A DNA stretch of 58,548 nucleotides from Nitrosomonadales bacterium (GCA_024642775.1 JAHEAL010000006.1:39285-97832); one strand, 5' to 3'; numbered from the stretch's first letter, positions 26,688 through 36,736 are shown. Notes: a model not told the origin generated them from the sequence alone. Numbers and translations: made by a program.

Positions 26688-27981
26688 AGTTGTAAAGATT
26701 GTAGATATTGATCAGGATGGAAGAGGAGTTGCAAAGATTGGAGATAAAGTTTTATTTCTGCATAATGCCATGCTTGATGAGCAAGTTGAATTTGATATTC
26801 TAAAAAAGAAAAAAAATATTTTATTTGGTAGAGCAATTACAATAAATAACCCATCCCCAGACAGAGTAAGCCCATTTTGTAAACATTATAATCATTGTGG
26901 TGGATGTGCCATGCAGCACTTCAGTGAAGAGTCTCAAATAGAATTTAAAAATAAATCTTTTTTTCATACGCTTAAAAATTTGGGGCAGGTTGAGCCAGAT
27001 GAAAAAATTAAACCAATTTTTTTAGAATTTACTGGATACCGACATAAAGCCAGATTAAGAGTTAAGTATGTCGCGAGGAAAGATGAAGTTCTGGTTGGAT
27101 TTAATGAACGATTGACACATTTTCTAACGGATATGCACGAATGCAAAGTCCTACCAGAGAAGATATCAAATCTAATCACTCCCTTAAGAAATTTAATTCG
27201 CCAATTATCAATATATAACAAACTTCCCCAAATTGAGTTTGCATCAAATCAAGAAAGAGATATCTTAATTTTTCGTATTTTAGAGGAATTGAACGAAAGC
27301 GATATTGTTTTGTTAAAAAGCTTTCAAGAAAAAAATGAGATTGAAGTATGGACTCAATCAAAAGGACCTGAAACCGTGAAGCCGTTATTTGAAAATATCA
27401 ATCCAAAGGTTTCTTACATATTAAGAAAAAGAAATTTGGAAATTTCTTTTAATCCATCAGGATTTATTCAAATTAACCCTTTTATAAACGAATTGATGAT
27501 CGAGAAAGCTCTTGATTTGTTGGAACCTAAAAATGAGGACATTATTATTGATTTCTTTTCCGGTCTTGGAAACTTTACGCTCCCAATTGCTCAGAATGCC
27601 AAAAATGTAATAGGAATAGAAGGCAGCGAGGTTCTTGTTGAGCTGGGAAAATTAAATGCAAAAAATAATAATTTAAAGAATGTTGTTTTTACATTTGCAG
27701 ATTTATTTAAGATCGATGAAAATTTTTATGAGTCTATAAAGCATGCAAATAAATGGTTGTTGGATCCACCGCGTGATGGAGCTATGGCTCTAATACAAGG
27801 TATGCCTGATCACATAAGACCTAAGAGGATAATTTACGTTTCTTGTAATGCGGCAACCCTGGCTAGGGATGCAAATATTCTTACAAGTAAAGGCTATAAT
27901 TATCAATCTGCAGGTATTTTGAACATGTTCCCTAACACTTCCCACATTGAATCAATCTCAATGTTTGAGTTGAATGAGTAA
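26680..27981 (+). CDS. rlmD: 23S rRNA (uracil-1939-C5)-methyltransferase
   Basis: RlmD (RumA) methylates U1939 of 23S rRNA. The 433-residue protein has an N-terminal TRAM domain, a [4Fe-4S] cysteine cluster (Cys67, Cys73, Cys76 in CKHYNHCGGC plus a later Cys in MHECKVL), the SAM motif FFSGLGNFTLP and the catalytic SCNAATLARD loop. The cluster links it functionally to the isc operon in this window. It overlaps the substrate-binding protein gene by 8 nt. Confidence 0.95.
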   Translation: MTEVVKIVDIDQDGRGVAKIGDKVLFLHNAMLDEQVEFDILKKKKNILFGRAITINNPSPDRVSPFCKHYNHCGGCAMQHFSEESQIEFKNKSFFHTLKNLGQVEPDEKIKPIFLEFTGYRHKARLRVKYVARKDEVLVGFNERLTHFLTDMHECKVLPEKISNLITPLRNLIRQLSIYNKLPQIEFASNQERDILIFRILEELNESDIVLLKSFQEKNEIEVWTQSKGPETVKPLFENINPKVSYILRKRNLEISFNPSGFIQINPFINELMIEKALDLLEPKNEDIIIDFFSGLGNFTLPIAQNAKNVIGIEGSEVLVELGKLNAKNNNLKNVVFTFADLFKIDENFYESIKHANKWLLDPPRDGAMALIQGMPDHIRPKRIIYVSCNAATLARDANILTSKGYNYQSAGILNMFPNTSHIESISMFELNE

Positions 27982-29410
27982 GCGGCTCCTTTTTTTATTT
28001 TTAATTTTATTTTCGTCATCCTGTATTTATTCAAAACCTATCAATTTTGGGATAGCACAATCACCTCAGAATCTTGACCCAAGATTAAGCAGAGATGCTG
28101 CCTCTGAAAAAATAATTGATCTGATCTATGAGAAGATATTTGAGATTGATGAAAATTTTCAATTGGTATCAAAATATATTGAACCGCGAATGATTAATCC
28201 ATCAACCTATATCTTAAAGCGAAACAACGTTACTGGATTTTTTGAGAATAAATCATCAATTACTATTGAAGATATATTTTTTACTATTAAGGATAATCAA
28301 GAAAATTCAGTCTCAAAATTTAATAATGATTTAAGGGCAATCAAGTCAATTCAAGTTGTTCGTAACGAAATTTATATAGAGCTTCATCGACCTGACCCCA
28401 ACTTTCTATTTAGACTAAGGATTCCAATCCTACCTAAAAATCTTAACGAGTTGCATGTTAATTTCACCAAGGAATCAATTGGTTCGAATTTATTTAAAAT
28501 TAAAACTATTAAACCTTATCTTATTTTAGAAAGAAATGATGGCGTCGAAATTAAATTTATAGAGGTTAAAGATCCTTCAGTAAGGGCTTTAAAATTGGTT
28601 ACTAATGAGATAGATATGCTTCAAAATGATATCCCATTACCAATATTACAATACTTAAAAAATCAAAAGGAGGTTCATACAGAATCAAATAAAGGAAATA
28701 ATATTTCTTATATTGGTTTTAATCATAAGAGTAAATTTACAAAAAATAAATTAATACGAAAGGCCATTGCTCATGGAATTAATAGAAATGAAATAATTCA
28801 TTATTTTTTTAATGAAAAAACAGAGTTGGCAAATCAATTATTAACAAGCAACCATTGGTCATATGTACAGATAAATGATAATCAATTTAATCCAGAATTA
28901 AGTAAAAAGTTACTTCAAGAAGCAGGTGTCGACTTACCAATTACGATTGAATTTAAAACATCTACTGATAGTTTTAGGATAAAAATTGCCACTATTTTAA
29001 AAAATCAATTGGAAAAAATTGGAATAAACTTAAAAATTATTAGTTTGGATTGGGGAACTTTTTACTCCGATATTCAGAGAGGTAATTTTGAAATGTATTC
29101 ACTTACTTGGGTCAATTTAACATCCCCTGAAATATATAAAGATATTTTTCATTCCAAGATGATTCCGCCACAAGGATTAAACCGGAGTTATTATGAGGAT
29201 ATTAATCTTGATAAAATGATTGAAAGTTCAGAAAAAAATAATAATTGGAATGATGTGGTTCAATATATTTTTAATGAAGCATTGATGATCCCTTTATGGT
29301 ATGAAGGTAATTTTTTTGCATCAAATCGCTCATTAAGAAATTATCAATTAAAAAAAAATGGAAGCTGGAGTTCTTTAAATTTTGTTAAAAAAATAAATGA
29401 TAAAGATTAA
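27974..29410 (+). CDS. peptide-type ABC transporter substrate-binding protein
   Basis: This 478-residue family 5 extracellular solute-binding protein has a signal sequence ending near residue 20. It carries the typical start of the mature domain (AQSPQNLDPRLSRDAASEKII), and later SYIGFNHKSKFTKNKLIRKAI and a C-terminal IPLWYEGNFF. The FSSSC sequence resembles a lipobox imperfectly. The family binds peptides, muropeptides, nickel and other solutes. The cell-wall genes nearby make murein peptides a reasonable guess. It overlaps rlmD by 8 nt and the transpeptidase gene by 14 nt. Confidence 0.9.
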   Translation: MSKRLLFLFLILFSSSCIYSKPINFGIAQSPQNLDPRLSRDAASEKIIDLIYEKIFEIDENFQLVSKYIEPRMINPSTYILKRNNVTGFFENKSSITIEDIFFTIKDNQENSVSKFNNDLRAIKSIQVVRNEIYIELHRPDPNFLFRLRIPILPKNLNELHVNFTKESIGSNLFKIKTIKPYLILERNDGVEIKFIEVKDPSVRALKLVTNEIDMLQNDIPLPILQYLKNQKEVHTESNKGNNISYIGFNHKSKFTKNKLIRKAIAHGINRNEIIHYFFNEKTELANQLLTSNHWSYVQINDNQFNPELSKKLLQEAGVDLPITIEFKTSTDSFRIKIATILKNQLEKIGINLKIISLDWGTFYSDIQRGNFEMYSLTWVNLTSPEIYKDIFHSKMIPPQGLNRSYYEDINLDKMIESSEKNNNWNDVVQYIFNEALMIPLWYEGNFFASNRSLRNYQLKKNGSWSSLNFVKKINDKD

Positions 29411-29870
29411 TATCACAAAACAAGTTTTGGAATATATCTTTGGCGATGAGATTGTAAAGAAATATTCCATATCTTCATCTAAAAAAGGACCTGGACAACA
29501 GAAGAACAGTTTTTGTACGCCAACAGGGAAGCATATTATCCGAGCAAAAATTGGAAAATCGGTTCCATGTTATGGAGTTTTTAAAGGTAGAAGATTCTCT
29601 GGAGATTTGTGGGATTGTAAAACTAAATCTAACTTCAGTGATGATCTAATCTTATCTCGAATTTTATGGCTGTCTGGAATTGAGGTTGGAATTAATCGTC
29701 TTGGCAATGTGGATACTATGCAAAGATATATCTACATTCATGGAACTCATGATGAAGAACGAATTGGACAGCCTGTTTCGCATGGATGTATAAGAATGAC
29801 TAATGCGGATGTGGTCGAGCTATTTGACCTAGTAAAAGTTGGTGAAAGCGTAATTATTTTCAATGAATAA
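29397..29870 (+). CDS. L,D-transpeptidase (YkuD domain) without signal peptide
   Basis: The 157-residue product is essentially one YkuD domain with the catalytic signature IHGTHDEERIGQPVSHGC; His115, His129 and Cys131 are the likely active-site residues. It has no visible signal peptide or membrane anchor, so as predicted it would stay in the cytoplasm. That is odd for a peptidoglycan cross-linking enzyme and points to carboxypeptidase or recycling activity on muropeptides. Its start overlaps the binding-protein gene by 14 nt and its end overlaps the permease by 8 nt. Confidence 0.92.
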   Translation: MIKINITKQVLEYIFGDEIVKKYSISSSKKGPGQQKNSFCTPTGKHIIRAKIGKSVPCYGVFKGRRFSGDLWDCKTKSNFSDDLILSRILWLSGIEVGINRLGNVDTMQRYIYIHGTHDEERIGQPVSHGCIRMTNADVVELFDLVKVGESVIIFNE

Positions 29871-30783
29871 ATTTTTAAAAAAAACTGTAAATTATTTATT
29901 TTTAATTTTCATTATTTATCTTTTAACCTTTATTTTAATTAGGACCATACCTGGTGATCCAATTGATTTTCTAATTGGTCAAAATAATCAAGTTGTGGAT
30001 ATTGATGCATTAAAAAAATCACTTGGCTTGGATTTGTCATTTTTCCAACAGCTTAAGTTAGCAATTTTTAATCTCTTGCAATTAAATTTTGGTGTATCGA
30101 TTTATCAAGGAGCTGAAGTTTATGATCTTTTAATACCAAGTTTGATTAATACTTACCAGCTAGCATTGTTTTCGATTTCAGTTGCAATATTAATTGGTGT
30201 TCCATTGGGTTTGGCCGCATCTTTCTTCAAAAAATCACTTTTTAATAAAGTTCTAAATTTTTGCGTACCTATTTTATTGGCATTACCCAGTTTTATATTG
30301 GCGCCTATTCTAATTCTTATTTTTTCACTTACCTTTCATCTTTTGCCAGTAAATGGAATGGACAGCAAATTGTCTATTATTCTTCCAGGATTAACGCTAT
30401 CCCTTGGATTAATGGCATACCTAGCAAAAATGACTGAGGATTGTGTGGGCGATATTTTGGATTCGCAAGTTATTATCTGCTTAAGAGCCAAAGGTTTATC
30501 AGAAATTAAAATTTATATGACTCATATTTTAAGGCTGATCACATTGCCTTTAATCACCGTAATCGGACTTCAGATGGGATCTCTTCTATCGGGGGCAATT
30601 ATTACGGAAATGATTTTCAGTTGGGATGGAGTGGGAAAGTTATTAATTGATTCCATTCATCAAAGAGACTACCCATTAACTCAAGCTGCAGTTTTTTTTA
30701 TTTCATTAAGCTATGTGACAATTAATTATCTTTTAGAATTTTTATACCCCTTACTCGACTCAAGGGTTAAATATAATGATTAA
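29863..30783 (+). CDS. ABC transporter permease, OppB/DppB type
   Basis: This 306-residue membrane protein has about six transmembrane segments. It opens with LLTFILIRTIPGDPIDFLIG, the hallmark of OppB/DppB/YejB proteins, and has a cytoplasmic EAA-like loop (RAKGLSEIKIYMTHILR). It would pair with the next gene to form the channel. The overlap with the L,D-transpeptidase gene is 8 nt, and with the second permease 8 nt. Confidence 0.93.
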   Translation: MNKFLKKTVNYLFLIFIIYLLTFILIRTIPGDPIDFLIGQNNQVVDIDALKKSLGLDLSFFQQLKLAIFNLLQLNFGVSIYQGAEVYDLLIPSLINTYQLALFSISVAILIGVPLGLAASFFKKSLFNKVLNFCVPILLALPSFILAPILILIFSLTFHLLPVNGMDSKLSIILPGLTLSLGLMAYLAKMTEDCVGDILDSQVIICLRAKGLSEIKIYMTHILRLITLPLITVIGLQMGSLLSGAIITEMIFSWDGVGKLLIDSIHQRDYPLTQAAVFFISLSYVTINYLLEFLYPLLDSRVKYND

Positions 30784-31558
30784 AAAAATATCACTTTTGA
30801 TTCCTGGATTATTTATATTTTTATCTTTAATAAATTTATATTTTGATTGGGACCCTTATCAAATGAATTTTGATTTGATTCTCCAGACACCAAATTTTTC
30901 AAGTTTTTTTGGCTACGATGACTATGGAAGAAATATTTTTATTCGATTAATAAATGGGTTTTTAACTTCATTCAAAATTGTTTTTTTAGCTACGTTAATT
31001 TCTTTTTTTATTGGGTCTTTTTTAGGCGTGTTATCGGCTTTTATAGGTGGTTTCTACGATCGCTTATTTTTAAATTTAATTTCAATAATTCAGGCATTTC
31101 CAGGAATTCTGCTCATTATTGCAATATCAGCATTCCTTGAGGTTAGTTTTTGGAATATTTTAATTGCACTCACAATTACTTCATGGGTTGGTTTTGCAAG
31201 AATAGCAAGAGTACAAACTTTAACTTTAAAAGAGCAAGATTTTATTAAGGCAGCAATTACAATGGGGTCTTCAAATTTATCAATAGTCTTTAAACATTTG
31301 ATCCCAAATACATTATCAGCTCTATTTGTTGAATTAAATTATACCTTTGCTAACCTTATTGTTGCCGAGGCTGGGTTAGCATTTTTAGGCATGGGTCTAT
31401 CTTCCCCATTTCCATCATGGGGAGCTATGCTGAGAGATAGTATTGATTATCTTTTAATTGCCCCGCACTATACAATAACTGTAGGTTCTAGCATCATGTT
31501 AATGATTTTATCTTTTAATTCTATCGGAAGATCCTTGGCGTTTAATATTGAAAAATAA
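30776..31558 (+). CDS. ABC transporter permease, OppC/DppC type
   Basis: The 260-residue membrane protein has the TDDYGRN-like segment (GYDDYGRNIFIRL) and the EAA loop (QDFIKAAITMGSSNLSIVFK), followed by FLGMGLSSPFPSWGAML, typical of OppC/DppC. It is the partner of the preceding permease. No ATP-binding subunit follows: the next gene is an unrelated transporter, so energising ATPases must be encoded elsewhere. Confidence 0.93.
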   Translation: MIKKISLLIPGLFIFLSLINLYFDWDPYQMNFDLILQTPNFSSFFGYDDYGRNIFIRLINGFLTSFKIVFLATLISFFIGSFLGVLSAFIGGFYDRLFLNLISIIQAFPGILLIIAISAFLEVSFWNILIALTITSWVGFARIARVQTLTLKEQDFIKAAITMGSSNLSIVFKHLIPNTLSALFVELNYTFANLIVAEAGLAFLGMGLSSPFPSWGAMLRDSIDYLLIAPHYTITVGSSIMLMILSFNSIGRSLAFNIEK

Positions 31559-32255
31559 TAGAAAAAATTACAAATATTATGATTTGGTTATGGCTGGTTT
31601 TGTAACTGTCCTTATTACCGCCAATATCATTGGCCCAGCAAAAATTTCTCAGATTGACGTCCCGTTATTCGGAACTCTAACTTTTGGTGCAGGAGTACTT
31701 TTTTTTCCAATCTCATTTATTTTTGGCGATATTTTAACAGAGGTATATGGGTATGCGGCTTCAAGGAGGGTTATATGGGCAGGCTTCTCTGGACTGACAT
31801 TTGCATCTATTATGGCATGGGTCATTGTTGAATTACCACCTGCTCCATTTTGGGAAAATCAGGAAGTGTATGAAATAGCATTTGGCTCAGCATGGCGTGT
31901 TGCTCTTGCTGGTTTAATTGCATTTGCCGTAGGAGAGTTTGTGAATTCTTGGGTTATGGCAAAAGTAAAAATATGGACTAATGGAAAGCTGTTATGGTTT
32001 CGCACAATAACCTCAACTATCGCTGGGGAGGGAATTGACTCAATCATCTTTTACCCTTTGGCATTTTATAATTCAGGATTAATACCTAATGATAAAATTT
32101 GGATGGTTGTTGTGGCACAGTTTTTAGCAAAAACATTGGTCGAGATATTATTTACTCCTGTTATTTATAAAATCATTTCTTTTCTAAAAGAAAAAGAGGG
32201 ACTTGATCATTATGACTATCAAACTAACTTCAGCCCATTTTCATGGAAGCTATAA
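31548..32255 (+). CDS. yhhQ: queuosine precursor transporter (YhhQ/VUT family)
   Basis: This 235-residue membrane protein of the vitamin uptake/YhhQ family imports preQ0 or preQ1 for tRNA queuosine. Family markers are YKYYDLVMAGFVTVLITANII, FPISFIFGDILTEVYGY and EGIDSIIFYPLAF. The start is TTG at 31548, overlapping the permease by 11 nt. I keep it because the conserved YKYYDLVM segment lies before the first in-frame ATG (31590). Confidence 0.88.
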   Translation: MKNNRKNYKYYDLVMAGFVTVLITANIIGPAKISQIDVPLFGTLTFGAGVLFFPISFIFGDILTEVYGYAASRRVIWAGFSGLTFASIMAWVIVELPPAPFWENQEVYEIAFGSAWRVALAGLIAFAVGEFVNSWVMAKVKIWTNGKLLWFRTITSTIAGEGIDSIIFYPLAFYNSGLIPNDKIWMVVVAQFLAKTLVEILFTPVIYKIISFLKEKEGLDHYDYQTNFSPFSWKL

Positions 32256-32257
32256 AC

Positions 32258-33277
32258 ATGGGTTCTATCATCATAGATATTGAAGGATTTTATCTAAGTA
32301 AAAATGATATCCGAAGAATTTCTCATCCAATCGTTTGTGGCATTATTTTATTTTCACGAAACTTTAAGAATACAAATCAACTTAATTCATTAATCAAACA
32401 TATCAAAGAAGTAAGAAATGATTTATTGATTTCTGTTGATCATGAAGGGGGAAGGGTTCAAAGATTTAAAGAGGGATTTTCCTTACTTCCTCCGATGCTT
32501 TCTCTTGAACCTATCTTTAAAAAAGATCCTCAGTTAGCGGTAACATTAGCCAAGTTTTCTGGATGGATTATAGGTAAGGAGCTAGGAAGTTATCTTATTG
32601 ACCTTAATTACTCGCCAGTTCTTGATTTACACTACGGTAAAAGCGGAGTCATTGGTGATCGTTCTTTTGCATCTGATCCCAAAATCGTAATTGAGTTAGT
32701 AAAATACTTTATTCGGGGCCTTGATGAGGCTGGAATGACCGCAGTTGGAAAACATTTTCCAGGACATGGTTATATCAAAGCAGATACGCATTTACAAATT
32801 TCTGAAGATACCAGGACTTTAATCGAAATGGAGCCAGACGTATTGCCGTTCAAAGCAATGATTGATAGTGATATAAAAGCTATCATGCCGAGTCATGTTA
32901 TTTACCCAAATATTGATAATGAGCCAGCCAGTTTATCTCACTACTGGCTAAACTCTTACTTGAGAAAAACGCTTCATTTTAAAGGAGTTGTGATCTCAGA
33001 TGATTTAAGTATGAAAGGAGTAGGTAATTACATTGCCTCAATCGAAAAAAGAACATTGTCAGCCTTTTCAGCAGGGTGTGATATTGTATTGATTTGTAAT
33101 AACCATAAAGATGTGGATAGGTTATTACAATCAACTGATTTAGAATCAATCAATTCAAATAGCTTCAGCAGCTTGAGATTGAACATCGAAAAAAATAGAA
33201 AAGAAAAGCTAGATGGATTATCAATTTTTGAAATAATCTCCTTCATGAAAAAAAATAAATTTGTTAAAAACTCTTGA
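32258..33277 (+). CDS. nagZ: beta-N-acetylhexosaminidase (peptidoglycan recycling)
   Basis: NagZ is a cytoplasmic GH3 enzyme that removes GlcNAc from GlcNAc-anhydroMurNAc peptides. The 339-residue protein has GIILFSRNF, VDHEGGRVQRF, KHFPGHGYIKADTH with the catalytic His, and the nucleophile Asp in VVISDDLSMKG. I prefer the ATG at 32258, with GGAAG about 9 nt upstream. An ATG at 32243 inside yhhQ would add five residues. Together with the L,D-transpeptidase and the ABC genes it suggests murein recycling. Confidence 0.95.
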   Translation: MGSIIIDIEGFYLSKNDIRRISHPIVCGIILFSRNFKNTNQLNSLIKHIKEVRNDLLISVDHEGGRVQRFKEGFSLLPPMLSLEPIFKKDPQLAVTLAKFSGWIIGKELGSYLIDLNYSPVLDLHYGKSGVIGDRSFASDPKIVIELVKYFIRGLDEAGMTAVGKHFPGHGYIKADTHLQISEDTRTLIEMEPDVLPFKAMIDSDIKAIMPSHVIYPNIDNEPASLSHYWLNSYLRKTLHFKGVVISDDLSMKGVGNYIASIEKRTLSAFSAGCDIVLICNNHKDVDRLLQSTDLESINSNSFSSLRLNIEKNRKEKLDGLSIFEIISFMKKNKFVKNS

Positions 33278-33343
33278 AACTTTAATGTAAAATAACTAAT
33301 CAATATTCCGTATATTAATTATTAATTTTTTAAGGAAAAACTA

Positions 33344-34027
33344 ATGCAAGATAATTTTAATATCGCATCATCTTCTACTGCAGTTGAGAGCAATAAAGTT
33401 CTAAGAAGCACCTATGCACTTCTAGGCTTCTCGTTAATTCCAACTGTTTTAGGTGCCCTCATTGGAATGAGTATGAGCTTTGGCTTCGCTGCACAAAGTC
33501 CGATTATGTTTTCTTTATTAATGTTTGCTGGAATATTCGGCCTTTTCTTTCTCATCTCAGCAAACCGTAACAGTAGTTTAGGGGTTGTATTTTTACTAGC
33601 TCTCACTTTTTTTCTTGGAATAATGCTGGGACCAATTTTACAAGTAGCTTTTAGCATGAGTAATGGCGGGCAAATCGTTACATTAGCAGCCGGAGGAACG
33701 GCGTCAATATTTCTTGTCTTATCCGGTATTGCGACAACGTCAAAAAGAGACTTTAGTTTTATGGGTAAATTTTTGGTTATTGGACTGGTGCTTTTAATTC
33801 TTGCTTCATTAGTTAATTTATTTTTTCAAGTTCCTGCCGCTTCTCTAGCCATATCAGCAATTGCTGTATTTATTTTTTCAGGATTTATTTTATACGATGT
33901 GAATAGAATAGTCAGGGGTGGAGAAACAAACTATATTATGGCCACTTTAGCGCTTTATATGAATATTTATAATTTATTCGTAAATTTATTGCACATACTT
34001 TTAGCTCTTATGGGTAATAGAGATTAA
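33344..34027 (+). CDS. BAX inhibitor-1 family membrane protein
   Basis: This 227-residue protein has about seven transmembrane segments of the BI-1/YccA/YbhL family (LRSTYALLGFSLIPTVLGA, YDVNRIVRGGETNYIMATL, LYMNIYNLFVNLLHIL). E. coli YccA modulates FtsH; other members leak Ca2+ or protons. It has a good AAGGA Shine-Dalgarno and stands alone between nagZ and a strong terminator. No promoter was recognised with confidence in the 66-bp gap. Confidence 0.92.
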   Translation: MQDNFNIASSSTAVESNKVLRSTYALLGFSLIPTVLGALIGMSMSFGFAAQSPIMFSLLMFAGIFGLFFLISANRNSSLGVVFLLALTFFLGIMLGPILQVAFSMSNGGQIVTLAAGGTASIFLVLSGIATTSKRDFSFMGKFLVIGLVLLILASLVNLFFQVPAASLAISAIAVFIFSGFILYDVNRIVRGGETNYIMATLALYMNIYNLFVNLLHILLALMGNRD

Positions 34028-34038
34028 AACATATTTAT

Positions 34039-34068
34039 AAAAAAACCACCCATTTGGGTGGTTTTTTT
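34039..34068. terminator. bidirectional intrinsic terminator between the BAX-inhibitor gene and fdx
   Basis: A perfect stem (ACCACCCA/TGGGTGGT) is flanked by A and T runs, so it terminates both the plus-strand BAX-inhibitor gene and the minus-strand isc operon. Its T-run overlaps the fdx stop codon. Confidence 0.9.
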
Positions 34069-34399
34069 ATTCTTTTGCCAGGTTGATCGTATATTTGGGA
34101 ATTTCAATAGTTATATCTTCTTCTTGAATAATTGATTGACAAGATAGACGTGATTTAGGTGATAAACCCCATGCTTTATCGAGCATGTCATCTTCAAGTT
34201 CATCCGACTCGGGTATGGAGTCGTATCCCTCGCGAACAATTACATGGCATGTAGTGCAAGCACAGACTTTGTCACATGCGTGCTCAATATCAATATGATT
34301 TTTTAATAAGGTGTCACAGATTGTTTCTCCAGGTTTGGCTTCAAGTACATCACCATCTGGACAAAGTTCTTCATGAGGTAATACGATAATTTTAGGCAT
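34067..34399 (-). CDS. fdx: ISC-type [2Fe-2S] ferredoxin
   Basis: This 110-residue adrenodoxin-type ferredoxin has cluster ligands in CDKVCACTTC and a last Cys in SRLSCQ. It supplies electrons for cluster assembly on IscU. It is the last gene of the isc operon, 2 nt after hscA, and its stop merges with the terminator T-run. Confidence 0.96.
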   Translation of the reverse strand: MPKIIVLPHEELCPDGDVLEAKPGETICDTLLKNHIDIEHACDKVCACTTCHVIVREGYDSIPESDELEDDMLDKAWGLSPKSRLSCQSIIQEEDITIEIPKYTINLAKE

Positions 34400-34401
34400 A
34401 A

Positions 34402-36240
34402 TTATTTAATTTTTATGTTGTTAATATTCTTGCCGGACAATGCCGACTGAATTGAGTTATCCATTCTTTTTTCCGCGAAGCTTATGCTAGCATTGTTTAA
34501 TGCTTCAATTGCTAGATTTATTTTATTTGTGTCTTTTGAATCTAAACCATTTTTTAATTCTTGAATTTTTTTTAAAATCTCATCAGACTCTATTTCAGTG
34601 ATTAAATGTTTATCTTTATTTATAGCTTTTTCTGTAAGCTCAATTATTTGCTGTGCATCCACTTGCAATTCAGAAAGAGATCTAAAATTTTTGTCTTGAT
34701 TCGCATTTTCAAAGGAATCCTCCAACATTTCTCTTATTTTTTTATCATCCATCCCATGAGCAGGCTTGACTTCTATTTCAGTTTTATTACCAGTGGTAAT
34801 TTCTTCAGCAGAGACTTTCAATAAGCTGTCAGCATCTACTTGAAACGTAACTTTAATTTTTGCTGCACCTGCTGGAAGTGGTGGAATTTCTTTGAGAATA
34901 AATTCTGCCAGGGAGCGATTATCCGAAACTTTTTCACGCTCCCCTTGAACAACATGAATTTTCATCATGGTTTGTCCATCTTTATATGTTGTAAATTCTT
35001 GCGCTTTAGCAATTGGAATGGTCGAGTTTCTTGGAATAATTCTCTCTACGAGATCTCCCATTGTCTCAACGCCTAAAGATAAAGGTGTGACGTCTAGCAG
35101 TAGCATATCATCATCACTTTGACCTGAAAGAATATGCGCTTGTCTTGCTGCCCCAATCGCTACCACCTCGTCAGGATTTAGATTGTTTAATAATTCTTTT
35201 TGAAAATATTGCTTTAAATGTTTTTGAATAATTGGCATTCGAGTAGAGCCACCAACCATAACAACGCCATCAATATCGTCTTTGTTAAAATTCGCATCAT
35301 AAAGTGCATTTTTTACGCATTTGATGGTTTGATTAATTAATTCCAATGAGAGTTTTTCAAAAGTATCAGACGTTAATACAATTTCCAGTTCTTGATTATC
35401 AATAGAAATAATTTGACTTGCCTCATCCGAAACACTCAATTGTTCTTTGAGGCTTTTAGCGCAATTGTTTAGCGCTTGAAGTTGTAAGTGATTGTGTATC
35501 TTAATTTTATGATTATGTGTAATCCAATCTTTAATAAGCCTATCAAAGTCATCTCCACCAAGAGATGAATTGCCATTGGTTGAAATTACTTCAAATATAC
35601 CATCAGATAATTTCAGTATAGAAACATCAAAAGTGCCACCACCTAAATCATAGATTGCGTATGTACCGGACTTATTATTTTCTAAACCATAGGCAAGTGC
35701 GGCTGCTGTAGGTTCATTGATTAATCTAAGAACATTTAAACCAGATTTTAGGGCCGCATCTTTTGTTGCTTGTCGTTGGCCATCGTCAAAATATGCAGGA
35801 ACTGTAATAACAGCTCCGTAAATTTCATCATTAAAGTAATCAGTTGCGAGTTGTTTGAGTTTGGATAAAATTTCACTCGAGATATCTACAGGGCTTTTAA
35901 GACCTATTGGAGTTGAGACAAAGATATTTTTATCAATAGTTTTTATATCAAATGATAATTCATCAACATCGATGTCATCAATACCTTTTCCGATTAAGCG
36001 CTTAATACTGGTTATGGGTAAAGAATTCTCTTCAATCTGATTACCTACTGATATTTTTTCTGCAGAATAATCAACTTTTGATGGAATTAAATTATGATCA
36101 CCATCCTTAATTATTTGTGGACTTCCATTTACAAAGGTGGCTACTAAAGAATTGGTTGTGCCTAAGTCGATCCCAAGTGTAATCTTTCGTTTATGTGGCT
36201 CGGTACTCTTACCCGGTTCTGAAATTTGAAGAAGCGCCAT
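34402..36240 (-). CDS. hscA: Fe-S assembly Hsp70 chaperone
   Basis: HscA binds IscU and drives cluster transfer with ATP. The 612-residue protein has the Hsp70 ATPase motifs ([48 protein letters not shown]) and a substrate-binding domain. The short length and position after hscB identify it as HscA rather than DnaK. It shares one base with hscB. Confidence 0.97.
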   Translation of the reverse strand: MALLQISEPGKSTEPHKRKITLGIDLGTTNSLVATFVNGSPQIIKDGDHNLIPSKVDYSAEKISVGNQIEENSLPITSIKRLIGKGIDDIDVDELSFDIKTIDKNIFVSTPIGLKSPVDISSEILSKLKQLATDYFNDEIYGAVITVPAYFDDGQRQATKDAALKSGLNVLRLINEPTAAALAYGLENNKSGTYAIYDLGGGTFDVSILKLSDGIFEVISTNGNSSLGGDDFDRLIKDWITHNHKIKIHNHLQLQALNNCAKSLKEQLSVSDEASQIISIDNQELEIVLTSDTFEKLSLELINQTIKCVKNALYDANFNKDDIDGVVMVGGSTRMPIIQKHLKQYFQKELLNNLNPDEVVAIGAARQAHILSGQSDDDMLLLDVTPLSLGVETMGDLVERIIPRNSTIPIAKAQEFTTYKDGQTMMKIHVVQGEREKVSDNRSLAEFILKEIPPLPAGAAKIKVTFQVDADSLLKVSAEEITTGNKTEIEVKPAHGMDDKKIREMLEDSFENANQDKNFRSLSELQVDAQQIIELTEKAINKDKHLITEIESDEILKKIQELKNGLDSKDTNKINLAIEALNNASISFAEKRMDNSIQSALSGKNINNIKIK

Positions 36241-36734
36241 TAGATTATTTTATTTATCCTATCTTTAATTTTTATGGTAAATCTTTGTAAAAATATAAGT
36301 TCATTAACCATCGAAGAAATTGAATCGAAGTTTCCGGCTTCAAAATGATTTCTGAGAGTATTTAAATTTTCATTAAATTTAGTGTTTGTTTTATCTAACA
36401 AAAGCTTTAACTCTTGTAAATCACTATTATTCTCTTCCAGGCTCTCTTCAAGCTCCATTTGTTCGATTAGAAATTCATTTCTTGTAGCATTACTTAAAGG
36501 AATCTCTTTGCATTCAAGAATATATTTTGCCCTTTTTAAGTCATCTGAGAGCACCTCAAAAGCATCATTTATTAGAGATGATTTAAGTAGTGCCACATTT
36601 TGCTCATGTTCCGAAGCGGAAGCAAATCTATCAGGGTGTGATTGCTTTTGAAGCTCGATATAAGTTTTTTTTAAATCTTTTAAGTCAATGAAAAAGTGAG
36701 GTTGATTGATACCAAAAACGTTAAAAAAATTCAT
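36240..36734 (-). CDS. hscB: Fe-S assembly J-domain co-chaperone
   Basis: HscB brings IscU to HscA. The 164-residue protein has an N-terminal J domain with the HPD motif at residues 33-35 ([15 protein letters not shown]) and a C-terminal helical IscU-binding domain. It lies between iscA and hscA in the usual order. Confidence 0.95.
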   Translation of the reverse strand: MNFFNVFGINQPHFFIDLKDLKKTYIELQKQSHPDRFASASEHEQNVALLKSSLINDAFEVLSDDLKRAKYILECKEIPLSNATRNEFLIEQMELEESLEENNSDLQELKLLLDKTNTKFNENLNTLRNHFEAGNFDSISSMVNELIFLQRFTIKIKDRINKII

Positions 36735-36736
36735 AC

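Noticed and set aside
34402-36240. DnaK annotation for the Hsp70 gene
   Set aside because: Its length and location between hscB and fdx identify it as HscA.
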